Shown here in pieces: positions 48,055-56,879 of a stretch of DNA of 64,000 nucleotides. Every line of letters starts with the position of its first letter. Position 1 is the first letter of the stretch. The stretch is taken from the NCBI RefSeq assembly GCF_003751945.1, contig NZ_RJKL01000001.1:8240476-8304475 (forward strand), in the 5' to 3' direction. Source of the stretch: Couchioplanes caeruleus. Lineage in GTDB: Bacteria; Actinomycetota; Actinomycetes; Mycobacteriales; Micromonosporaceae. The translations under genes and the position numbers were made by a program. The notes below the pieces were generated by a model that was not told the origin of the DNA, did not search any database, and saw nothing but the letters and a program-made list of their open reading frames with translations.

Positions 48055-48912
48055 CCGAAGCGGGTCGGCATCATCGGCGGTGGCCGCATGGGCGCGGGTA
48101 TCGCGCAGGTCTTCGCCGCCGCCGGGTCCGTCGTGACCGTCGTGGAGCGCGATGAGGCCGCGGCGACCGCCGCCCGCGAGCGGGTCGCCACCGGGCTGCG
48201 CCGGGCGGCCGAGCGCGGCAAGCTCGGCGAAGAGCCTTCGGCCGTCCTGGAGCGGGTCGAGCTGGCCGGCGCGCTGCCCGCCGATGCCGAGCTGGTGGTC
48301 GAAGCCGTGCCCGAGGACGCGCGGCTGAAGGCCGGCGTGCTCACGGCCGCCGAGTCTCTCGTCGGTGAGCGGGCCGTTCTCGCCACCAACACGAGTTCGT
48401 TGTCGATCGCCGGCCTCGCCGAGGGCCTGCGGCGGCCCGCACGGTTCGTCGGCATGCACTTCTTCAACCCCGTGCCGGCCAGCGACCTCGTCGAGATCGT
48501 CGTCGGCCCGCAGACCAGCGACGCGGTCCGGGACGCCGCGTCGTCCTGGGCGACGGCGCTGGGCAAGACCGCGATCGTCGTCCGCGACTCGCCCGGCTTC
48601 GCCACCAGCCGCCTCGGTGTGCTGCTCGGGCTGGAGGCGATTCGCATGCTCGAGGAGGGCGTCGCCGACGCGGCGGCGATCGACCGGGCGATGGAGCTCG
48701 GCTACCGGCATCCCATGGGACCGCTGCGCTCCACCGACCTCGTCGGGCTCGACGTGCGCCTGGCCATCGCCGAGCACCTACACCGCGAGCTGGGCGACCG
48801 ATTCGCGCCGCCCCGGCTGCTGCGCGAGAAGGTGGCCCGCGGGGAACTGGGTCGCAAGAGCGGGCAGGGCTTCTACGAGTGGGCATCCGGACCGTCTGGG
48901 GAGGGCCGATGA
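48046..48912 (+). CDS. 3-hydroxyacyl-CoA dehydrogenase, PaaH-like
   Basis: 288-residue NAD-dependent dehydrogenase that oxidises 3-hydroxyadipyl-CoA in phenylacetate degradation. [27 protein letters not shown] is the Rossmann start; [16 protein letters not shown] and [17 protein letters not shown] hold the catalytic Ser/His region; the C-terminal domain is [19 protein letters not shown] 48046 gives the standard length. Starting at 47941 would add 35 residues made only of repeat translation (GSGAAMTGPGAATAREGAA), though in-frame starts exist there. The next gene overlaps (ATGA). Confidence 0.92.
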   Translation: MSVPKRVGIIGGGRMGAGIAQVFAAAGSVVTVVERDEAAATAARERVATGLRRAAERGKLGEEPSAVLERVELAGALPADAELVVEAVPEDARLKAGVLTAAESLVGERAVLATNTSSLSIAGLAEGLRRPARFVGMHFFNPVPASDLVEIVVGPQTSDAVRDAASSWATALGKTAIVVRDSPGFATSRLGVLLGLEAIRMLEEGVADAAAIDRAMELGYRHPMGPLRSTDLVGLDVRLAIAEHLHRELGDRFAPPRLLREKVARGELGRKSGQGFYEWASGPSGEGR

Positions 48913-49835
48913 ACGGCGAGCAGGTCTTTGCCGACACCATCGCGAAGGATCAGCGGGTCGAGCCGCGCGACTGGATGCCGGACGGCTACCGCAAGACGAT
49001 GATCCGTCAGATTGCCCAGCATGCGCACTCCGAGATCATCGGCATGCAGCCCGAGGGTGAGTGGATCACGCGTGCGCCGTCGCTGCGCCGCAAGGCGATC
49101 CTGCTGGCCAAGGTGCAGGACGAGGCCGGGCACGGGCTCTACCTGTATTCCGCGGCCGAGACGCTGGGCGCGGACCGCGGTGATCTGACCCGGCGGCTCA
49201 TCGAGGGCCGGCAGAAGTACTCGTCCATCTTCAACTATCCGACGCTGTCGTTCGCCGACGTCGGCGTCATCGGGTGGCTCGTGGACGGCGCCGCCATCTG
49301 CAACCAGGTGCCGTTGTGCCGCAGCTCGTACGGGCCGTACGGGCGCGCCATGATCCGCATCTGCAAGGAGGAGTCGTTCCACCAGCGGCAGGGTTACGAG
49401 CTGCTGATGACGATGATGGGCGGCACCCCGCAGCAGCGCGAGATGGTGCAGGACGCGGTGAACCGGTGGTGGTGGCCGTCGCTGATGATGTTCGGCCCGC
49501 CCGACGACCAGTCGCCGAACTCGGCGCAGTCCATGGCCTGGAAGATCAAGCGGCACAGCAACGACGAGCTGCGGCAGCGCTTCGTCGACATGAGCGTCCC
49601 GCAGGCGGAGGCCCTGGGTGTCACGCTGCCCGACCCGGAGCTCACGTGGAACGCCGAGCGCGGCCACTACGACTTCGGCACGCCGGACTGGGACGAGCTG
49701 AAGCGGGTGATCTCCGGCGACGGGCCCTGCAACTCCCTGCGGATCGAGAATCGCCGCCGGGCCGACGAGGACGGCGCGTGGGTGCGCGAGGCAGCCGCGG
49801 CGCACGCGGCGAAGAAGGCGGGAGTGGCGGCATGA
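48909..49835 (+). CDS. paaA: 1,2-phenylacetyl-CoA epoxidase, subunit A
   Basis: 308-residue catalytic subunit of the di-iron epoxidase PaaABCE. Di-iron ligands are seen in [17 protein letters not shown] (Glu and His) and [17 protein letters not shown] (Glu and His); other family blocks are [40 protein letters not shown] and [25 protein letters not shown]. It epoxidises the ring of phenylacetyl-CoA at C1-C2. ATG at 48909 overlaps the dehydrogenase stop (ATGA). Confidence 0.96.
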   Translation: MNGEQVFADTIAKDQRVEPRDWMPDGYRKTMIRQIAQHAHSEIIGMQPEGEWITRAPSLRRKAILLAKVQDEAGHGLYLYSAAETLGADRGDLTRRLIEGRQKYSSIFNYPTLSFADVGVIGWLVDGAAICNQVPLCRSSYGPYGRAMIRICKEESFHQRQGYELLMTMMGGTPQQREMVQDAVNRWWWPSLMMFGPPDDQSPNSAQSMAWKIKRHSNDELRQRFVDMSVPQAEALGVTLPDPELTWNAERGHYDFGTPDWDELKRVISGDGPCNSLRIENRRRADEDGAWVREAAAAHAAKKAGVAA

Positions 49836-50128
49836 GCGACGACGTCAAGCACGAGTGGCCGCTGTTCGAGGTGTTCGTCCGGGCCAAGCGCGGGCTCAAC
49901 CACGTCCACGTCGGCTCGCTGCGCGCCGCCGACCACCAGATGGCCCTGCACCACGCACGGGATCTCTATACCCGGCGCAACGAGGGCGTGAGCATCTGGG
50001 TCGTGCGTTCCGACGATGTGGCCGCCTCCGGCCCCGGCGACAAGGACGCGTTCTTCGCGCCGAGCGGCGACAAGATGTACCGCCACCCGACCTATTACGC
50101 GATCCCCGACTCCGTACCGCACATCTAA
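49832..50128 (+). CDS. paaB: 1,2-phenylacetyl-CoA epoxidase, subunit B
   Basis: 98-residue small subunit. [57 protein letters not shown] is the PaaB signature. It bridges PaaAC units and is needed for the multicomponent epoxidase. ATG at 49832 overlaps the paaA stop by 4 bases (ATGA). Confidence 0.96.
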   Translation: MSDDVKHEWPLFEVFVRAKRGLNHVHVGSLRAADHQMALHHARDLYTRRNEGVSIWVVRSDDVAASGPGDKDAFFAPSGDKMYRHPTYYAIPDSVPHI

Positions 50129-50138
50129 GGCGATCACC

Positions 50139-51071
50139 ATGTCCTTCGACGCCGCCTACGAGGCGCTGACCGACCACGACGACGATGCGCGGTGGGCGTA
50201 CGGCACCGGATTCACCGATCCGCTGGCCGGGGTCGACACCGCCGTGCCGGCGGGTGTGGACCGGGCCGAGCTGGCGGCGTACTGCCTCATGCTCGGCGAC
50301 GATGCGCTGATCATGTCGCACCGGCTGCAGCAGTGGGTGACCCGGGCGCCCGAGCTCGAGGACGAGCTCGCGATCGCCAACATCGGCCTCGACCTGCTCG
50401 GTCAGGCGCGCCTTCTGCTCTCCCGTGCCGCCGAGGTCGAGGACGCGGGCCGTGACGAGGACGCCCTCGCCTACCTGCGCGACGAGGCGGACTTCCGTAA
50501 TGTGCGGCTGGCCGAGCGCGCGGACGCGGACTTCGCGCATCTCGTCGCCCGGCTCCTCGCCTTCGCGACCTGGCGCCTCGCGCTGCTCGACCGGCTGACC
50601 GCCTCGGCGGACCCGGTTCTCGCCGCGATCGCCGCCAAGGGCGTCAAGGAAGTCACGTACCACCGCGACTACGCGGCCCAGTGGGTGGTCCGCCTGGGCG
50701 ACGGCACCGCCCTGTCCCACGACCGCATGCAGGCAGCGATGGACGCCGTGACGCCGCTGGCGGAGGAGCTCTTCGCGTCCCACGAGATCGAACTGAGTCT
50801 GGCCGCATCGGGCGTCGCGGTGGACCCGTCGGCGCTGCGCCCGGAGTTCGACTCCGTGTGGGCACAGGTCCTCGACGCCGCTACGTTGCGAGCCGGGACG
50901 GCTGGGGCCGGCGGCGATGGCGATGGCGATGGCGATGACGCAAACTTGCCGGCGCCTTCCGCCGGTGTCTCCGGTCCCGGTGGGCGCCATGGCGTGCACA
51001 CTCCGGCCATGGCCGAGATCCTTGCCGAGTTGCAGGGGCTGGCGCGGACGGTTCCCGGAGGTGTCTGGTGA
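50139..51071 (+). CDS. paaC: 1,2-phenylacetyl-CoA epoxidase, subunit C, with low-complexity insert
   Basis: 310-residue structural partner of PaaA, a ferritin-like helical protein without a complete di-iron site. MSLHRLQQW-type region reads LGDDALIMSHRLQQWVTRAPELEDELAIANIGLDLLGQARLLL, and the C-terminal GRHGVHTPAMAEILAELQGLARTVPGGVW corresponds to the usual family end. Between them lies about 20 extra residues, AGAGGDGDGDGDDANLPAP, encoded partly by four GGCGAT repeats (50913-50936). It stands 10 bases after paaB with AAGG as ribosome site. The insert lies in a predicted surface loop and may be neutral. Confidence 0.92.
   Translation: MSFDAAYEALTDHDDDARWAYGTGFTDPLAGVDTAVPAGVDRAELAAYCLMLGDDALIMSHRLQQWVTRAPELEDELAIANIGLDLLGQARLLLSRAAEVEDAGRDEDALAYLRDEADFRNVRLAERADADFAHLVARLLAFATWRLALLDRLTASADPVLAAIAAKGVKEVTYHRDYAAQWVVRLGDGTALSHDRMQAAMDAVTPLAEELFASHEIELSLAASGVAVDPSALRPEFDSVWAQVLDAATLRAGTAGAGGDGDGDGDDANLPAPSAGVSGPGGRHGVHTPAMAEILAELQGLARTVPGGVW
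50913..50936. repeat. GGCGAT hexanucleotide array in paaC
   Basis: Four exact GGCGAT units within the coding region of paaC, giving an Asp-Gly run. Six-base units keep the frame whatever the copy number, so slippage would change only the length of the loop. Confidence 0.9.
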
Positions 51072-51580
51072 TCGGCGCGGGTGCCTGCGTGCGGAGCGCC
51101 GCCGAGGTCGCCGCGGGGGTCGCCGATCCCGAGCTTCCCCTGCTCACGCTCGCAGACCTGGGAATTCTGCGTGATGTCCGGGAGAGCGCGGACGGGGTGG
51201 TCGTCACGATCACGCCCACCTATTCCGGGTGCCCGGCGATGCAGACCATCCGCGACGACCTCACCGAGGCGCTGCGGGAGGCCGGGTTCCCGCGGGTCGA
51301 GGTCCGTACCGTGCTGACCCCGGCGTGGACCACCGACTGGATCACCGAGGCCGGCCGCGCCAAACTCACCGCCGCCGGCATCTCGCCGCCCGGGCCGGCG
51401 CCGCGCCGGGCCGCCGGGCCGGTGCCGCTGACGCTCGGGACGACCCGGCGGGCGATCCCGTGCCCCCGGTGCGGCACCCCGGAGACCGAGGAGATCGCCG
51501 CCTTCAGCGCGACCGCGTGCCGGTCGATGCGGCGGTGCCCGGCCTGCCGTGAGCCGTTCGAGCATATGAAGGAGATCTGA
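51068..51580 (+). CDS. paaD: Phenylacetate degradation protein PaaD (iron-sulfur assembly-like)
   Basis: 170-residue MIP18/DUF59-type protein with a zinc-ribbon tail. VADPELPLLTLADLGILRDVRESADGVVVTITPTYSGCPAMQTI is the core with the conserved Cys, and TPAWTTDWITEAGRAKL follows. The tail has CPRCGTPETEE and CPACREPFEHMKEI, four Cys that would bind zinc or an iron-sulfur cluster. PaaD is thought to help mature the 2Fe-2S or di-iron centre of the epoxidase. GTG at 51068 overlaps the end of paaC. Confidence 0.93.
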   Translation: MIGAGACVRSAAEVAAGVADPELPLLTLADLGILRDVRESADGVVVTITPTYSGCPAMQTIRDDLTEALREAGFPRVEVRTVLTPAWTTDWITEAGRAKLTAAGISPPGPAPRRAAGPVPLTLGTTRRAIPCPRCGTPETEEIAAFSATACRSMRRCPACREPFEHMKEI

Positions 51581-51581
51581 C

Positions 51582-52640
51582 GTGGTGGTCCGCGAGTTTC
51601 ATCCGTTGCGGGTCGCTGCCGTCGAACGGCTCTGCGACGATGCCGTCGCCGTCACCTTCGAGGTGCCCGACGACCTGGCCGAGCGGTACGCGTTCCAGCC
51701 CGGACAGTCGGTGACCGTGCGGCACGGCAGCAACGGATCCGACGAACGCCGCACCTATTCGATCTGCGCGCCCGCCGGAGCCCGGCCGCGGATCGGCGTG
51801 CGGGAGGTGCCCGGCGGGTTGGTGTCCTCGTGGCTGGTCCGGGACGTGCGTGTCGGGGACGAGGTCGAGGTGGCACCGCCCAGCGGCACCTTCACGCCCG
51901 ACCTCGAAGCCGGTGGGCGGCACGTCCTCATCGCGGCCGGCTCCGGCATCACACCCCTGCTGTCCATCGCCGCGTCCCTGCTCCAGCGGCCGGGAGCTCA
52001 GATCAGCATCCTGTACGGCAACCGCCGGGCGGACTCGGTCATGTTCGCCGAGGAGCTCGCCGACCTCAAGGACCAGTATCCGTCGCGGCTGGAGCTGGTG
52101 CACCTGCTCTCCCGGGAGGCCCGCGAGGTCGAGCTGCTCACCGGGCGGCTCGACGCGGAGAAGCTCCGGACCCTGCTGCCGCTCCTGATCGACGTACCGG
52201 CCGTGGACCACTGGTGGCTGTGCGGTCCGTTCGGCATGGTCACCGACGCGACCGAGGTGCTCGGCCAGGCCGGTGTGGCACCGGAGCGGATCCACCGCGA
52301 GCTGTTCTGGGTGGACGAGGCGCCGCCCGAGCCGCTTCGCGCCGAGCGCGAACCGTCCGGCCCGAGCAGCGAGGTCACCGTCGTGCTCGACGGCAGGTCG
52401 ACGACCGCCAGCATTCCCGAGGGCCAGACCATCCTCGAAGGAGCCCAGCGTTCCCGCCCGGACCTGCCCTTCGCATGCAAGGGCGGTGTGTGCGGCACCT
52501 GCCGGGCCCGCGTGGTGGAGGGTGACGTGGAGATGCGGCGCAACTTCGCCCTCGAACAGAACGAGGTCGACGCAGGCTTCATCCTGACCTGCCAGTCGGT
52601 GCCGCTCTCAGCCAAGGTCATCGTCGACTTCGACGACTGA
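51582..52640 (+). CDS. paaE: 1,2-phenylacetyl-CoA epoxidase reductase, subunit E
   Basis: 352-residue electron-transfer subunit that passes electrons from NAD(P)H to PaaA. Domains in order: FAD-binding (FQPGQSVTVRH, then RRTYSICAPAG), NAD-binding (HVLIAAGSGITPLLSIAASLL and WWLCGPFGMVTDATEVLG), and a C-terminal plant-type 2Fe-2S ferredoxin with CKGGVCGTCRARVVEG and LTCQSVP (Cys spaced CX4CX2C-Xn-C). GTG at 51582, one base after the paaD stop. It ends the operon; the tandem repeats follow directly. Confidence 0.96.
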   Translation: MVVREFHPLRVAAVERLCDDAVAVTFEVPDDLAERYAFQPGQSVTVRHGSNGSDERRTYSICAPAGARPRIGVREVPGGLVSSWLVRDVRVGDEVEVAPPSGTFTPDLEAGGRHVLIAAGSGITPLLSIAASLLQRPGAQISILYGNRRADSVMFAEELADLKDQYPSRLELVHLLSREAREVELLTGRLDAEKLRTLLPLLIDVPAVDHWWLCGPFGMVTDATEVLGQAGVAPERIHRELFWVDEAPPEPLRAEREPSGPSSEVTVVLDGRSTTASIPEGQTILEGAQRSRPDLPFACKGGVCGTCRARVVEGDVEMRRNFALEQNEVDAGFILTCQSVPLSAKVIVDFDD

Positions 52641-52645
52641 CAGGA

Positions 52646-52811
52646 CGGCCGCCGCCACCCGGCGTGGGACCCGGTCGGCCCGGCTGCGTGAGCGGCGGCG
52701 GTGTTCGGCCGCCGCCACCCGGCGTGGGACCCCGTCGGCCCGGCCGCGTGAGCGGCGGCGGTGTTCGGCCGCCGCCACCCGGCGTGGGACCCCGTCGGCC
52801 CGGCCGCGTGA
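52646..52811. repeat. 60-bp tandem repeat, 2.8 copies, with hairpin arms
   Basis: Exact 60-base period (units near 52646, 52706, 52766), differing at a few bases only (CCCGG/CCCCG, CTGCG/CCGCG). Each unit joins GGCGGCGG to CCGCCGCC around a 5-7 base loop at its boundary, so every junction can form a strong stem. Placed directly after the paaE stop, the array may act as a transcription terminator or as a REP-like element. The remaining sequence up to 53069 shows nothing recognisable. Confidence 0.9.
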
Positions 52812-53069
52812 ACAGTGCTCAGTCGTCGCCCGGGCCGCGGGGTGGGCGGGCGCCAACTGAGCCGCCCTTGTCGATGGCGCGCCGGGCTCTTCGCGACACC
52901 AGATGTCATGGACTCGGCCACGTCGACCCAGTGGTGCGGGAGCCCGAGCCGGACGCACTGCTGCCGAGCGCCGCTTGTGGCCGAGGATCCCGCAAGCACC
53001 CTGGCTTCTGCCCGCCACGACGGCGGGGCGACGTCGTGGCGAGGTAGGCGTGGTGAGTCGGTGGCGGTC

Positions 53070-53672
53070 TCAGTTGGGTCGGCGACCGAGGACGAAGATC
53101 TGGCTTTCCGCCGGGCCGTTCGGCGGGGTGAACTCGACCGTCTCGATGCTCACGATCTCGAGGCCTGCCTCCGTCACGCGTGCGGCGAGGGCGTCCTGCG
53201 GATAACCGGATACGGTGACGGGCACGCCCATGAACTCGACGGGCAGGCTGTCGGCGTCGAGGTTGACCATGCTCAGGCCGAGGTAGCCACCCGGCTCCAA
53301 CCAGCCTGCGATCCGGCCCAGGGTCTTCTCGATGTCGGCACGGCTGAGCATCAGCAGGGAGAAGAACGCGGTCACGGCGCCGAAGGTGCCGAAGTTGTCG
53401 GGCAGTTCTCTGATGTCGGCGCGGACGAACTCGGCCGCCGGCACCTGGTCGCGGGCCAGCCGCAGCATTCCCTCGGCGATGTCGACCCCGACGACCCGGT
53501 GCCCGGACTCGGTGAAGATCTTGGCGGTGGGCACGCCCGTGCCGCAGCCCAGGTCGAGGATCGTGGCGGTCGCGGGGACCAGGGACTCGATCTTCGCGAT
53601 GAGCGCGCTCTGGTGCGGGTTGTGGCTGTGCTCGCCCTGGTAGAGCTCGGCGAGCTGGTCGAAGGCCTCCAT
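53070..53672 (-). CDS. SAM-dependent methyltransferase
   Basis: 200-residue class I methyltransferase. Motif I is TILDLGCGTGVPTAKIFTESGHRVVGVDIAEGMLRLAR; motif II is GTFGAVTAFFSLLMLSRADIEKTLGRIAGWLEPGGYL; then a short beta region and IFVLGRRPN end. Start ATG 53672 gives MEAFDQLAELYQGEHSHNPHQSALIAKI; a TTG at 53681 is possible. The methyl acceptor is unknown. It stands alone, convergent with the paa operon. Confidence 0.82.
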   Translation of the reverse strand: MEAFDQLAELYQGEHSHNPHQSALIAKIESLVPATATILDLGCGTGVPTAKIFTESGHRVVGVDIAEGMLRLARDQVPAAEFVRADIRELPDNFGTFGAVTAFFSLLMLSRADIEKTLGRIAGWLEPGGYLGLSMVNLDADSLPVEFMGVPVTVSGYPQDALAARVTEAGLEIVSIETVEFTPPNGPAESQIFVLGRRPN

Positions 53673-53952
53673 GGGGCGCAACCTACCCTCTGCGCCGACG
53701 GAGATCTATCACCTCGATGTCCTCATCGGACGCGCCGTGCGGCGGCCGCCGGCGGCAGCGGAACGGCCCGGCGGGCACAAAGGACGCCCCCCCCCGAATC
53801 GGCGGACGGCCAGGGTCGTCCGCTGCGCCAGGCGGAGGACCGGCCCGGACCGTCCTCCTGTCAGGCGACGGCAGGCGGACCGGCCCGTCTTCCCCACGGC
53901 GACGGCAGGTGGACCGGCCCGGACCGTCTTCCCCATGGCGGCCGGGAGCGGA

Positions 53953-53986
53953 ACGGTCCGGGTCGTCGTTCGACGACCCGGACCGT
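53953..53986. terminator. Perfect 16-bp-stem hairpin, probable terminator
   Basis: ACGGTCCGGGTCGTCG followed by TT and its exact reverse complement, a 34-base palindrome just after the stop of the surface-protein gene (minus strand, ends 54012). There is no U-tract, as is usual for actinobacterial terminators. The flank 53673-53952 contains imperfect GC-rich repeats around GGACCGGCCCGGACCGTC but no gene. Confidence 0.7.
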
Positions 53987-54011
53987 CTCGTCCGTGCTCT
54001 TGTTCCGATGC

Positions 54012-55640
54012 TCAGTCCCGGTGCGTCTCCGCCCGGCGGCGCCGGGTGGCGCTCAGCGCCAGCAGTCCGCCCAGAATCAGCACCGCACCGCCGAGGCCGA
54101 CCGTCATCACGTTCGCCCCGGTGAGGGCGAGCCGGTCGTCGTCGGACGCCTGGATGTCGGTGACCTCGCTGTCCTGCGCCGCCTCCGGCTCGTCCGGAGC
54201 TCCGGTGTCCTCGTCGCCGGAGGCCTCGGCGGCCTTCGTCGACTTGCTCGGCTTCGGGCTGGCGTTGCGGCCCGCGACGGTCTGCGCCGGTGGCTTCTGC
54301 GCTCCCGCCTCTTCCTGCTCCTGCGACGCCGCCGGCTTGGTGGCCGTCTTGGCGGGCTTCGGCGCGGTGGCGGGCTTCTCCTCTTCCTGGCCGTCATCGG
54401 CGCCGGCGCCGGTCTTCGGCGGGATGGTCACGGTCGGTGCCTTCGGCGGGGTGGTGCCGGCGTCGGTCTTCGGCGTGGTGGGCGTGGTCGGGGTGCCGGG
54501 ACCGGCCGCGCCGTCACCGTCGCCGCCGCCGTTCTGCCCGTCACCCTGGCCGGCGCCGTCGCCCTGGTCGCCGCCGTCGCCCTGGTCGCCACCGTTGTCG
54601 GCCGGAGGAGTGGTCGGCTGGTCCTGGTCGCCGTCGCCGTTGTCGCCGCCGTCCTGGCCGCCGTCGCCGTTGTCGCCGCCGTCCTGGCCGTCGCCGTCCT
54701 GGCCGTCGCCGTCCTGGCCGTCGCCATTGTCACCGTCGTTGTCGTTGCCTGCGCCGCCCTGGACGGTGAGGCGGACGGCGTCGATCGCCGGGGTCTGGTT
54801 GGCGCGCTGCATCATCGGTACGCGGTGCGAGCCGTCACCGGCCCACGACGCGCACTGCGCGATGCCCTCCTGCGGCATGCCCGGCACCTGGATCGTCACC
54901 GTGTCCGGCTGCGCGCCGCCCTGCTTGTCCTCGGTGGCCACGAAGAACGCCGGCACCGGCGACGGGTCGACGGCCTCGGACGTGCTCTGCAGCATCCGGC
55001 AGGCGGTGTGGAAGTGGCCGCGGACCAGGCCCTCCGCGGTGAGTACCGAGCTTTCCACGTAGTAACCGCCCTGCCCGGCCGCCAGGAAGCGGTCGCGGAC
55101 CAGGTTGCGGGTGCTCACCTTGAGGGTGAACGGCTGGCCGACCTGCACCCGCTCCGGGAACTCGGTGATGAGCAGCGTCGGGTTCTTCGCCGCCTCGCCT
55201 ACCTCACCGAACTCGGTCGACACGCAGCGGTCGCCCTTCTGGAAGCCGTCGTGCGGCTGCAGCCGGCTGTCCGCGCAGGTGTCGGTGGTGATCTCGAGGT
55301 TGTTGACCGTCTTCTTGACGGTGTTGCCTTCCTTGCACTCGGCGGCCGGCACCGGCGCCTTGGCCTGCTCACCCTTGGCGAGCTGGCCGTCGCCCTTGTG
55401 CTGGACGTCGCCGTCCTTGTCCGTGTAGGTGCCGACCCTCGGGTCGGTCGCCGCCTTCGTGCCCGCCGGCGCCGGCCCTCCGGCGGCGGGTGCGCACGCC
55501 GCGAGTTCGGTCTCTCCCGCGTTCGAGATCTGGGTGATGCCGATGACACCACCGAACGCGACGAGAACCGCCACGGCGGCGATGACACGACGGTCGGGGC
55601 CCCGGCGGGTAGCGGCCCGACGGTAAGACGACCTTCGCAT
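54012..55640 (-). CDS. Sortase-anchored (LALTG) surface protein
   Basis: 542-residue exported protein. ATG 55640 follows a purine-rich site; residues 1-40 are a signal peptide with an Arg-rich start (RRSSYRRAATRRGPDRRVIAAVAVLVAFGGVIGITQIS). Residues about 45-285 form a soluble domain with four or more Cys (AACAPAAG, AECKEG, DTCADS, DRCVST, HTACRM, AQCASW), of unknown family. Residues about 290-430 are a Gly/Asp/Gln-rich linker, then a Pro/Thr/Lys/Glu-rich stalk to about 500. The end has LALTG (504-508), a hydrophobic helix (MTVGLGGAVLILGGLLAL) and RRRR, a cell-wall sorting signal of the LAxTG type used by class E sortases. Function unknown; probably exposed on the cell wall or aerial hyphae. 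Confidence 0.85.
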   Translation of the reverse strand: MRRSSYRRAATRRGPDRRVIAAVAVLVAFGGVIGITQISNAGETELAACAPAAGGPAPAGTKAATDPRVGTYTDKDGDVQHKGDGQLAKGEQAKAPVPAAECKEGNTVKKTVNNLEITTDTCADSRLQPHDGFQKGDRCVSTEFGEVGEAAKNPTLLITEFPERVQVGQPFTLKVSTRNLVRDRFLAAGQGGYYVESSVLTAEGLVRGHFHTACRMLQSTSEAVDPSPVPAFFVATEDKQGGAQPDTVTIQVPGMPQEGIAQCASWAGDGSHRVPMMQRANQTPAIDAVRLTVQGGAGNDNDGDNGDGQDGDGQDGDGQDGGDNGDGGQDGGDNGDGDQDQPTTPPADNGGDQGDGGDQGDGAGQGDGQNGGGDGDGAAGPGTPTTPTTPKTDAGTTPPKAPTVTIPPKTGAGADDGQEEEKPATAPKPAKTATKPAASQEQEEAGAQKPPAQTVAGRNASPKPSKSTKAAEASGDEDTGAPDEPEAAQDSEVTDIQASDDDRLALTGANVMTVGLGGAVLILGGLLALSATRRRRAETHRD

Positions 55641-55837
55641 GGGTGATACCTCTTCTGTAGTCTCGCGCTCATCGTCAGCGACCATGTGCAGATCGACCGA
55701 CGCCGTTTCCGGCCCCCTTCTGAGCTGGCTCCCAGACGGTAAGAGTCCGAGGTCGGGAAAGCCATTCACCGCCATATTCTTCAGGCATTCTTATGGCCGA
55801 ATTAAAGAAGAAATATGTGAGGCACCCCGATCCGGGG

Positions 55838-55861
55838 GGCATCCTCCGAACGGATGATGCC
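55838..55861 (-). terminator. Candidate intrinsic terminator of the nitroreductase operon
   Basis: Hairpin with arms GGCATCCTCC and GGATGATGCC (one mismatch) around GAAC, about 60 bases past the minus-strand nitroreductase stop at 55924. On the minus strand it is followed by a run rich in T (ATTTCTTCTTTAATT, with A and C inserts), closer to a classical terminator than elsewhere in this window. The T-rich area (55795-55825) may also carry the promoter of the surface-protein gene, which begins downstream. Confidence 0.5.
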
Positions 55862-55923
55862 GGAGGGTTCAACGCCCGCCCGGATTTCTTTCAGAAAGTG
55901 CGAGACAGCGAGAGAGGAGTGGA

Positions 55924-56877
55924 TCAGGAGTCCGGCTGGAGCACCTCGTCCACCGGCCGGCGCGGCGCCGGGTGCCCGGCCTGGCCGTACCCGATCCGCA
56001 GCGCGATCTGCGGCATCCCGGAGCGTCCCAGGGACCGCCGCAGCTGCTCGCGCGCGGGCGGCACCTCGATCGGCTGGGAGATCAGCGAGGTCGCCAGGCC
56101 GGCGTCGGTGGCGGTCAGCAGTACTCGTTGCAGCGCCTGGCCCGCGGCGACCTGATCCACCGGGCGGTCCGCGCCCGCGCCGAGCACCGCCAGCAGCGGC
56201 TCCGGCTCGAAGTCGCGGCCCGCCGCCCGGCGGCGCTCGGAATACGCCCGCTGCGGCAGCAGGTCCTGGGGTTCGACGGCGGGCGCGCCCGCGGCCACGG
56301 GTACGCCGTCGGGCGCCGCGTCCGCGTGTGCCCAGCCGAAGAACTCCGCCTGGTACGCCGGGTCCCGGCGCAGCACCCGGTCGGCGCCGCGCGCGATCTC
56401 GCCGAAGGCGTTCAGCGCCGTCGCGCCCACGAGCAGGTCGAGCCACGCCGCCTCGGCGCGCGCCGCCTCGATCAGCCGTACCCGGATCTCCGACGGCACG
56501 GGGTCGGGCCAGAACGGCCGGCGGTTGCTGAACCGGCGGGGGATCGCGGCCGCGAGATCCGTCTCGGCGTAGGTGGCCGGGCGCGGCCGTCCCGGCGTGA
56601 GCCGGGCGATGAGGTCGCCGTGCGGGCGCAGCAGTACGTCGGCGGGGCGCCCGGCGGCGGCCAGCGCGAGCCGGGCGTTGCAGGTCGCCGCGCCGCAGGC
56701 GATCCGGACCGCCCAGCCGCCGGCGTCGGCGACGCGCAACTGCCGGGAACGGTCGGCGAGCACCTCGATCGCGCCCTCGCGCAGCCGGAAGCGCCACGGC
56801 TGCGAGTTGTGCAGCGAGGGCGCGCGGACCGCCGCCTCGGCGGCGAGACGCAGGTCGGCGTCGGCGTACCCGGCCAT
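55924..56877 (-). CDS. Acg-like nitroreductase family protein (copy 2)
   Basis: 317-residue protein of the Acg/Rv2032 branch of the nitroreductase superfamily. AEAAVRAPSLHNSQPWRFRLREGAIEVLADRSRQL is the diagnostic FMN-site start (HNSQPW). The second half repeats the fold (FSNRRPFWPDPVPSEIRVRLIEAARAEAAWLDLL and LLTATDAGLATSLISQPIEVPPAREQL). Acg-like proteins belong to DosR dormancy regulons of actinobacteria; their enzymatic role is not settled and flavin sequestration has been proposed for the family. ATG 56877, two bases after the stop of the homologous upstream gene, so both are one transcript. Confidence 0.85.
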   Translation of the reverse strand: MAGYADADLRLAAEAAVRAPSLHNSQPWRFRLREGAIEVLADRSRQLRVADAGGWAVRIACGAATCNARLALAAAGRPADVLLRPHGDLIARLTPGRPRPATYAETDLAAAIPRRFSNRRPFWPDPVPSEIRVRLIEAARAEAAWLDLLVGATALNAFGEIARGADRVLRRDPAYQAEFFGWAHADAAPDGVPVAAGAPAVEPQDLLPQRAYSERRRAAGRDFEPEPLLAVLGAGADRPVDQVAAGQALQRVLLTATDAGLATSLISQPIEVPPAREQLRRSLGRSGMPQIALRIGYGQAGHPAPRRPVDEVLQPDS

Positions 56878-56879
56878 GA

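Noticed and set aside
52646..52811. CRISPR array
   Set aside because: The repeats are directly tandem at 60 bases, without spacers, and no cas gene is present.
52815..55646. Very long plus-strand open frame (over 900 codons) opposite the methyltransferase and surface-protein genes
   Set aside because: It has low-complexity Arg/Gly/Val-rich sequence with no family motif and lies exactly antisense to a well-supported gene; such open frames are expected in GC-rich DNA.
55793..55923. Small plus-strand gene starting MAELKKKYV
   Set aside because: There is no ribosome site, and most of the frame lies antisense to the nitroreductase gene; the AT-richer bases fit a promoter and terminator better.
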